From NCBI GenBank assembly GCA_009885995.1, contig VFJQ01000078.1, forward strand, positions 1-57,076: a stretch of 57,076 bases of DNA, read 5' to 3'. Made by a program: the position numbers and the translations under genes. The stretch comes from Verrucomicrobiota bacterium. GTDB lineage: Bacteria; Verrucomicrobiota; Verrucomicrobiia; Chthoniobacterales; Chthoniobacteraceae. Shown in pieces: positions 52,473-57,076 of this stretch; positions within the stretch are counted from its first letter, which is position 1, and each line of letters starts with the position of its first letter. The notes under the pieces are model-generated. The model was not told the DNA's origin. It searched no databases and was given only the letters and a program-made list of their open reading frames with translations.

Positions 52473-53954
52473 GTGCAGAACGACTCGCCTTTTCATCGCT
52501 ACTCACCGTCGCGTGGGATCACCCGCCGCGACTTCCTCTGGCAATCCGGCGGCGGGCTCGGCGGCTTGGCGCTCGCATCGATGCTGGGCGGTGAGCGCGT
52601 GTGCGCGGTCACGGCGCCGCATCATCCGGCGAAGGCGAAGCGGGTGGTGCAGTTCTTCATGGCGGGCGCGGCGAGCCACATCGATCTCTTCGACTTCAAG
52701 CCGGAGCTGGTGAAGCGCGATGGGCAGGCGAGCGACTTCGGCGAACCGGTAGAGGCGTTTCAAAATGGGCTCGGGCCGTGGCTCAAGCCGGTGTGGGATT
52801 TTACGCCGTATGGGCAGTGCGGGAAGATGCTCAGCGAGACCGTCGCGCCGCTCGGGGCGGTCGTGGACGAGATGGCGTTCATCCACAATCTGGTCGGGAA
52901 ATCGGGCGTGCATTCCGCGGCGACGCTGTTGCAGGCGACGGGGTTTCAGCTCCCCGGTTTTCCCGGCGCCGGGTGCTGGGTGAGCTACGGGCTAGGGTCG
53001 ATGAATGACAATCTGCCGACCTTCGTCGTGCTGCCGGATCATCGCGGCTTCGGTTCGAACGGGGTGAAGAATTGGGACTCCGCATTTCTGCCATCGCAGC
53101 ACAGCGGGACGATCATTTACCCCGGCGCGGAGACGCCGATCGCCGATCTCTTTCCGCACAAGGCGGGCAGCTACATTTCACCGAAAACCGAAGCGGACGC
53201 GCAGCGGCTCATGGCGGAGCTCAACCGCGAGCACGCCGCGACGCGCGAGGGCGACCAGCGGCTGGATGCGCGCATCCGCAGCTACGAACTCGCCGCGAAG
53301 ATGCAGCTCGCCGCACCCGAGGCGCTCGATCTTAAAGCCGAGCCGGCGCACGTGCAGAAGCTCTACGGGCTCGATCGCGGGCCGCAGACGTGGGCAAAGG
53401 AAATCAACGGCGAGGAGGAGACGTTTCACTTCGCGCAGAAGTGCCTCGCCGCGCGGCGGCTGCTCGAGCGCGGCGTGCGGTTCGTGCAGGTGTGGAGCGG
53501 GAATGACAACGGCTTTCCCCGGCGAAACTGGGACTCACACGAGGACATCCGCCGCGACCACGGGCCGCTCTCGATGGGCATGGCGCGCGGGGCGGCGGCG
53601 TTCATCCAGGATCTCAAGCAGCGCGGGATGCTGGAGGACACGATCATCCTGTGGACGACGGAGTTCGGGCGGATGCCCTCGTCGCAAGGCGGGAAGGGGC
53701 GCGACCATAATCCGTATGTCTTCACCAACTGGCTCTGCGGCGGCGGGATCAAGGGCGGCGTGACGCACGGCGAGAGCGACCCGTGGGGCTACAAGCCGCT
53801 CGACCGGAAGAACCCGACGCTCGTGTATGACATCCACGCCACGATCCTGCACTTGCTCGGCATCGATCACACGCAACTCGTCTTCCGCCACAACGGCATC
53901 GACCGCCGGCTCACCGATGTGCATGGGCACGTGATCGACGCGCTGCTTGCGTAA
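52473..53954 (+). CDS. DUF1501-family secreted protein (second copy)
   Basis: 493 residues with a GTG start and a twin-arginine leader (ITRRDFLWQSGGGLGGLALA). DUF1501 marks are RVVQFFMAGAASHIDLFDFK, LPTFVVLPDHRGFGSNGVKN, FVQVWSGNDNGFPRRNWDSH, LWTTEFGRMPSSQGGKGRDH and GVTHGESDPWG. It differs strongly from the copy at 34.8 kb and belongs to a different subgroup. The preceding broken PQQ-propeller gene may once have been its partner. No DUF1549/1553 gene is adjacent. Confidence 0.92.
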   Translation: MQNDSPFHRYSPSRGITRRDFLWQSGGGLGGLALASMLGGERVCAVTAPHHPAKAKRVVQFFMAGAASHIDLFDFKPELVKRDGQASDFGEPVEAFQNGLGPWLKPVWDFTPYGQCGKMLSETVAPLGAVVDEMAFIHNLVGKSGVHSAATLLQATGFQLPGFPGAGCWVSYGLGSMNDNLPTFVVLPDHRGFGSNGVKNWDSAFLPSQHSGTIIYPGAETPIADLFPHKAGSYISPKTEADAQRLMAELNREHAATREGDQRLDARIRSYELAAKMQLAAPEALDLKAEPAHVQKLYGLDRGPQTWAKEINGEEETFHFAQKCLAARRLLERGVRFVQVWSGNDNGFPRRNWDSHEDIRRDHGPLSMGMARGAAAFIQDLKQRGMLEDTIILWTTEFGRMPSSQGGKGRDHNPYVFTNWLCGGGIKGGVTHGESDPWGYKPLDRKNPTLVYDIHATILHLLGIDHTQLVFRHNGIDRRLTDVHGHVIDALLA

Positions 53955-53985
53955 TGCACGATCTTCGTCTCCCATGCGCGCTCCG

Positions 53986-54450
53986 ATGAAACTGCCGCTC
54001 ACTCTTTTCGCCCTCGCCATGCTCACCCTCACCTCGCTCGCCGGCGGTCCGGTGCGGCACGTCGTGCAGTTCAAGTTTCGCAAGGACGCAACGCCCGACC
54101 AGGTGCAGCGGGTAGTCGAGGAGTTTGCGCTGCTGAAGAAAAAGATCCGCGCGGTGGATAGCCTCGAGTGGGGCACCAACGTGAGCCCCGAGGGGCTGAA
54201 CAAGGGCTTCAACCACTGCTGGATCCTGACCTTCCGCGACGAAGCGGATCGCGACACCTACCTGCACCATCCGGATCACGAGGCGTTCGTGGCCATCGTG
54301 AAGCCGCTCGTCGACGATGTGCAGGTGATCGACTTCATCCCCGGCAAGCCGGTGTTCGCGCCCGTGGAGAGCGCTGCGCCGGGCGAAAAGGTGCGCAAGC
54401 CGATGCGCTCGGGCCTCCCGAAGGCGTGGGGCGCGCAGAAAACGGGTTGA
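53986..54450 (+). CDS. secreted Dabb (stress-responsive A/B barrel) protein
   Basis: 154 residues from the ATG at 53986 (an ATG at 53974 is also possible) with a signal peptide (MKLPLTLFALAMLTLTSLAG). The Dabb ferredoxin-like barrel is clear: VRHVVQFKFRKDATPDQVQR, WGTNVSPEGLNKGFNHCWIL, YLHHPDHEAFVAIVKPLVDD and VQVIDFIPG. Family members bind small hydrophobic ligands or act in stress response. A C-terminal basic tail follows. It is 31 bases downstream of the DUF1501 gene and may be co-transcribed. Confidence 0.85.
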   Translation: MKLPLTLFALAMLTLTSLAGGPVRHVVQFKFRKDATPDQVQRVVEEFALLKKKIRAVDSLEWGTNVSPEGLNKGFNHCWILTFRDEADRDTYLHHPDHEAFVAIVKPLVDDVQVIDFIPGKPVFAPVESAAPGEKVRKPMRSGLPKAWGAQKTG

Positions 54451-54474
54451 CTGCGCGGGCGCGCCTCCTAGTTT
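54447..54474 (+). promoter_or_regulatory. possible promoter of rpsT
   Basis: TTGACT (54447-54452), a 16-base GC-rich spacer and TAGTTT (54469-54474) lie 33 bases before the rpsT start. The -35 overlaps the stop of the Dabb gene. Confidence 0.45.
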
Positions 54475-54507
54475 GCGCGCCCTTTTCCGAAAACCTTTCC
54501 AACCGAC

Positions 54508-54771
54508 ATGGCCAATACCAAATCCGCCGCCAAACGAGCCCGCCAGACCCCCCGTCGCACCGCCATCAACCGGCGCGTGAAGAACAAGGTGAAGACCGCG
54601 ATCAAGCGCGTGCGCGAAATGTTCGAGTCGCCTGAGAAAGAGAACGCGCCTGAGATCGCCCGCAAGACGGTCTCCATCCTCGACAAGGCCGCCAAGACCG
54701 GCCAGATCCACAGGAATAAGGCATCCCGGCTGAAATCACGGATCGCCCGCAAACTGGCGGCGATTAAGTAA
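54508..54771 (+). CDS. rpsT: 30S ribosomal protein S20
   Basis: 87 residues, very basic (MANTKSAAKRARQTPRRTAI, KNKVKTAIKRVREMF, KTGQIHRNKASRLKSRIARK), with the usual three-helix length. It binds 16S rRNA and joins the body of the small subunit early in assembly. It is monocistronic, with a promoter-like sequence upstream and a terminator after the stop. Confidence 0.98.
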   Translation: MANTKSAAKRARQTPRRTAINRRVKNKVKTAIKRVREMFESPEKENAPEIARKTVSILDKAAKTGQIHRNKASRLKSRIARKLAAIK

Positions 54772-54800
54772 GCCGCACGGCTCTCGAATCAATCAAACGA

Positions 54801-54828
54801 AGGGGCGCTCCACACGGGCGCCCTTTTC
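54801..54828 (+). terminator. rho-independent terminator after rpsT
   Basis: GGGCGC (54803-54808) pairs with GCGCCC (54818-54823), extended by AG-TT pairs, then TTTTC. It lies 30 bases beyond the rpsT stop. Confidence 0.75.
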
Positions 54829-54845
54829 GTTTCCAGGAGGCGCGC

Positions 54846-55199
54846 TCAGGCCGCCGTCGGCAGCCGATGCGAAAACTCCCGGAGACTTTCGCGAAGGTCA
54901 TCCGGGAGTTCGAGGAAAAAAACGGTCGTTTCGTAAGCCGGCGCCTGGTCTGCGGGGCGAAGCCGGCGTTCGCACCAGACGACGATGCCTTCGAGCCGCA
55001 CCACGCGGCAGCCCTGGCAAGGGTGCTGGTATTCGCAGCCGACGGCGAGTTGCGTGCCGAGGGTGAACTGCCATCGGGATCGGAACTTCATGCCTCGCTC
55101 ATCGAGCGTGAGGTGGCGGTCGGCGGGCTGTTCGTCGAGGCCGCAATCGAGGACCAATCGGGGTTCGGTCGCTGCGGAGGTGCTGGCGCTTTCTCGCAT
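54846..55199 (-). CDS. PilZ-like domain protein
   Basis: 117 residues from the ATG at 55199. The single domain is beta-rich: LTLDERGMKFRSRWQF, TQLAVGCEYQHPC, VRLEGIVVWCERR and YETTVFFLELPDDLRESLRE. This is the strand order of PilZ domains, but the classic c-di-GMP motif RxxxR is not seen; D/NxSxxG appears only as LDERGMKF. It may be a degenerate PilZ protein binding another partner. It is convergent with rpsT. Confidence 0.6.
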   Translation of the reverse strand: MRESASTSAATEPRLVLDCGLDEQPADRHLTLDERGMKFRSRWQFTLGTQLAVGCEYQHPCQGCRVVRLEGIVVWCERRLRPADQAPAYETTVFFLELPDDLRESLREFSHRLPTAA

Positions 55200-55267
55200 G
55201 AGGCAGGGAGGTTTTAAGCACGCTAGCACCGTCGCCGGGGCTGTCAAAACCGGGGTCGTGCTTTCCG

Positions 55268-56044
55268 CTACAAAGACCCGCTCCCAGCTTCGGCGGACGC
55301 GGACGTGGGCTCGGGCTCGGGCTCGGTGGCCACCTCGTCGCGCGACTCGGCGAGCAGGCGCAGCGCGAGCCGCCCCAGCGCCGTGGTCACCACCACGGTG
55401 AGCGCGAGACCGCCGAGCCAGACCACATACTCGTGTGGCTCGGGATGCGACTGCCCGCGGAGCAGCCGCAGGCCGTGCTGGGTGAGCGTGCCGAGGTAGG
55501 CGTAGAGGAAAAGCCCCGGCGCTTGCCCCAGCGCGATCCACAGCAGGCACTGGCCGAAGCGGATGCGCGTCACACCGTAGAGATAGTTCAGCAGACTCGT
55601 CGGGAAGAGCGGATGCACCTGCGTGAGGAAGATGATCTTCCACCCGTGCCGCTCGATCGCCCGGTCGAGCGCCGCCCAGCGCGGCTGCCGGAGGAGACGG
55701 CCCACCAGCCAGCGCCTGCCGATCAGCCGCGCGAGGCCAAAGGCCGCCGCCGCGCCGAGCACATTGCCCACGAGATTGATCGCCGTGCCCCACCACAGCC
55801 CGAAGAACAGCCCGCTCCCGACCGCCAGCACCCCGGCGGGCAGCAGCAGCACATTGCACCCGGCATACAGCAGCGGGTAGAGCACCCCGCCCCACACCTC
55901 CATCGCCCCGATCGCGTGCTGCGCGCGGGTGATGTGCTCCACCAGCGGGAACCGCCGCGCCAGCCACCACAGCGCCCCCGCGCCGAGCAGCAGCCCGGCG
56001 ACCTGCCACAGGATCGTCTTGCGCAGCGTCGGGCTCTTCTTCAC
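55268..56044 (-). CDS. TVP38/TMEM64-family membrane protein
   Basis: 258 residues from a GTG at 56044 that overlaps the upstream methyltransferase stop (GTGA). The VTT/SNARE-associated core is visible: a Gly-rich helix NLVGNVLGAAAAFGLARLIG, FLTQVHPLFPTSLLNYLYGV and LGQAPGLFLYAYLGTLTQHG, with about five to six membrane helices. The C-terminal tail is rich in Glu and Pro. VTT proteins are lipid scramblases or undecaprenyl-phosphate flippases (DedA/TVP38 group). The link to the methyltransferase upstream is positional only. Confidence 0.85.
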   Translation of the reverse strand: MKKSPTLRKTILWQVAGLLLGAGALWWLARRFPLVEHITRAQHAIGAMEVWGGVLYPLLYAGCNVLLLPAGVLAVGSGLFFGLWWGTAINLVGNVLGAAAAFGLARLIGRRWLVGRLLRQPRWAALDRAIERHGWKIIFLTQVHPLFPTSLLNYLYGVTRIRFGQCLLWIALGQAPGLFLYAYLGTLTQHGLRLLRGQSHPEPHEYVVWLGGLALTVVVTTALGRLALRLLAESRDEVATEPEPEPTSASAEAGSGSL

Positions 56045-56877
56045 TCGGCGGGGAAAAGGCGCGCCGTCAGCGCGGCGATATGTTCCGGCGTCGTCCCGCA
56101 GCAGCCCCCGATCAGCCGCACCCCGCGCCCGACCAGCGCCTGCGCTCCGTCGGCGAATGCCTCCGCACTCAGCGCGTAGTCTCCCGCCGGGCCGGGCAGC
56201 CCGGCGCTGGGGAAAACCGCGCACCCGGCCAGGTCCGCATCGCCCAGCGCAGCCAGCGTCTCCGCCGGCGTGCCCGTGCAATTCACCCCCACCACATCCG
56301 CGCCCGCCTCGCGCAGACGCATGAAAGTGGAAGCGACGCCCGCGTCGCTATGGCCGCCTGCCCAAGCGGCGAGGGCGCCGCTTCCACCCGCCAGCAGCGC
56401 CACCGCCGGGCAGTGATGCAGCGACTGCTTCACCTCCAGCGCCGTGAGCAGTTCCTCCACATCGGTGAACGTCTCGAAGATCACGCACTGCGCCCCGCCA
56501 TCGAGCAGCGCCCCGACCTGCTCCTTGAGCAGCCGCCCCGCCCCGCTCCCCTGCCCCGTCGGCCCCACGCTCGCTGCCACGATCGCCCCCGTGCCCTTCG
56601 CCGCCTCGCGGGCGATGCGGGCCGCCGTCCAGTTCAGCTCCCCCACGCGCCGCTCCAGCCCCCACTGCGCGAGCCGCGCCGCATTACTACCGAAGCTGTG
56701 CGTGCGGATGAACTGCGCCCCCGCCGCGAGGTAATCCCGATGCACCTGCCCGACCCGCTCCGGCTGCGTAAGGCAGAGCTCCTCCAGGCACCCCTGCGCC
56801 CCGCGCGCGAGCAGCAGCGTCCCCATCGCCCCATCGGCGACGACAACACGGGTGGCGAGGGCTTCGAGGAGTTCCAT
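56041..56877 (-). CDS. homocysteine S-methyltransferase-family protein
   Basis: 278 residues from the ATG at 56877. The family barrel is clear: ADGAMGTLLLARG, THSFGSNAARLAQWG, ASVGPTGQGS and CVIFETFTDVEELLTALEVK, with zinc-binding Cys in GVNCTGTPAETL and the paired Cys in LIGGCCGTTPEHI. It methylates homocysteine (donor such as S-methylmethionine or methylcobalamin) or a related thiol. Between CPAVALLAGG and FMRLREAG, about 20 residues are coded by a palindromic repeat (56327-56387), which lies outside the zinc site. It is coupled to the TVP38-like gene. Confidence 0.9.
   Translation of the reverse strand: MELLEALATRVVVADGAMGTLLLARGAQGCLEELCLTQPERVGQVHRDYLAAGAQFIRTHSFGSNAARLAQWGLERRVGELNWTAARIAREAAKGTGAIVAASVGPTGQGSGAGRLLKEQVGALLDGGAQCVIFETFTDVEELLTALEVKQSLHHCPAVALLAGGSGALAAWAGGHSDAGVASTFMRLREAGADVVGVNCTGTPAETLAALGDADLAGCAVFPSAGLPGPAGDYALSAEAFADGAQALVGRGVRLIGGCCGTTPEHIAALTARLFPAE
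56327..56387. repeat. palindromic repeat inserted in frame inside the methyltransferase gene
   Basis: A 61-base element has perfect outer inverted ends GTGGAAGCG (56327-56335) and CGCTTCCAC (56379-56387). Two internal hairpins are present: AGCGACG/CGTCGCT (56332-56349) and AAGCGGCG/CGCCGCTT (56364-56383). It contains no stop in the coding frame and encodes about 20 residues (read on the minus strand as SGALAAWAGGHSDAGVAS). Confidence 0.8.
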
Positions 56878-57076
56878 GCCGGGGTGATGAACCACCGCGG
56901 CGCGCAGGGCACGAAGAAAGTGCGGGGCGCTAGCAGCCTGTCGGAGTTAGCGGCGGCGGGCGGGTTAACCCAAGTTCGACAGTTATGAAGGGCTGAGATC
57001 GTATTCATGCGGGTTGGCGGGCGATTTCTTCAGTTTTTCTCCACTACATTTCGCACGATTTTCGGGCGGGTGGGCA
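56878..57076. mobile_element. possible IS end at the right edge
   Basis: No gene is visible in these 199 bases. AGCCTGTCGGA at 56935-56945 is an inverted copy of the IS-end candidate at 34677-34687, so an IS may begin here and run off the window. Inside it are CTGTCG and CGACAG (about 40 bases apart), a small inverted repeat of its own, which makes the assignment ambiguous. Confidence 0.35.

Overview
The window looks like a chromosomal segment of a Gram-negative, GC-rich member of the Verrucomicrobia (PVC group). This is inferred from gene content; there is no rRNA to confirm it. The pointers are two DUF1501 proteins, a sulfatase, DUF1592 and PQQ-propeller remnants, lpxD and an autotransporter (outer membrane), a CehA/McbA-type protein, a fused SpmA/SpmB protein, and several short palindromic repeat families typical of large verrucomicrobial genomes.

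Layout. 0-4 kb: a signalling cluster with a REC-PAS-HisKA_3 sensor (apparent frameshift), a NarL/LuxR regulator, a stand-alone receiver and two unknown proteins. 4-8 kb: a Gfo/Idh/MocA oxidoreductase with an atypical EKP site, the SpmA-SpmB fusion carrying a palindromic element inside its reading frame, and a coupled pair of an unknown protein and a phosphate-binding-like protein. 8-20 kb: dnaE, an MFS transporter, an agmatine-to-putrescine operon (aguB-aguA) coupled to a secreted C39-like protease homologue, a secreted cyclophilin, and a CehA/McbA metallohydrolase. 20.6-25.6 kb: hipBA with a palindrome over its start, then an integration site (3' half of a tRNA-Met, three 11-bp tandem repeats, a tyrosine integrase) followed by a Phd/PIN toxin-antitoxin pair, an AP2-like protein and the amputated start of a DNA methyltransferase. 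25.6-27.4 kb: a chimeric junction of truncated DUF1592 and sulfatase genes. 27.7-34 kb: a carbohydrate/malonate block (GH99-like plus esterase fusion, a secreted TIM-barrel protein, MatB-like synthetase, MatC-like permease). 34-43 kb: transposase fragment, DUF1501 protein, autotransporter, lpxD, GH130 phosphorylase and a two-domain GT4 protein. 43-49 kb: a fatty-acid desaturase and a three-gene cassette of secreted HlyD-like adaptor, GAF-TM-HlyD protein and PqqD-like/M50 protease/HlyD protein. 49-57 kb: gpmI, tRNA-Gln used as an integration target, IS debris including a ~300-bp miniature element, a broken PQQ propeller, a second DUF1501 protein, a Dabb protein, rpsT, a PilZ-like protein, a TVP38-like membrane protein and a homocysteine S-methyltransferase interrupted in frame by a second kind of palindromic element.

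The most interesting items are the HlyD / GAF-HlyD / M50-HlyD cassette, which looks like an undescribed envelope export or processing machine, and the two unrelated palindromic elements that sit in frame inside protein-coding genes. Several operons use 1-4 nt stop/start overlaps (aguA with the protease, MatB with the TIM-barrel protein, methyltransferase with TVP38, hipBA).
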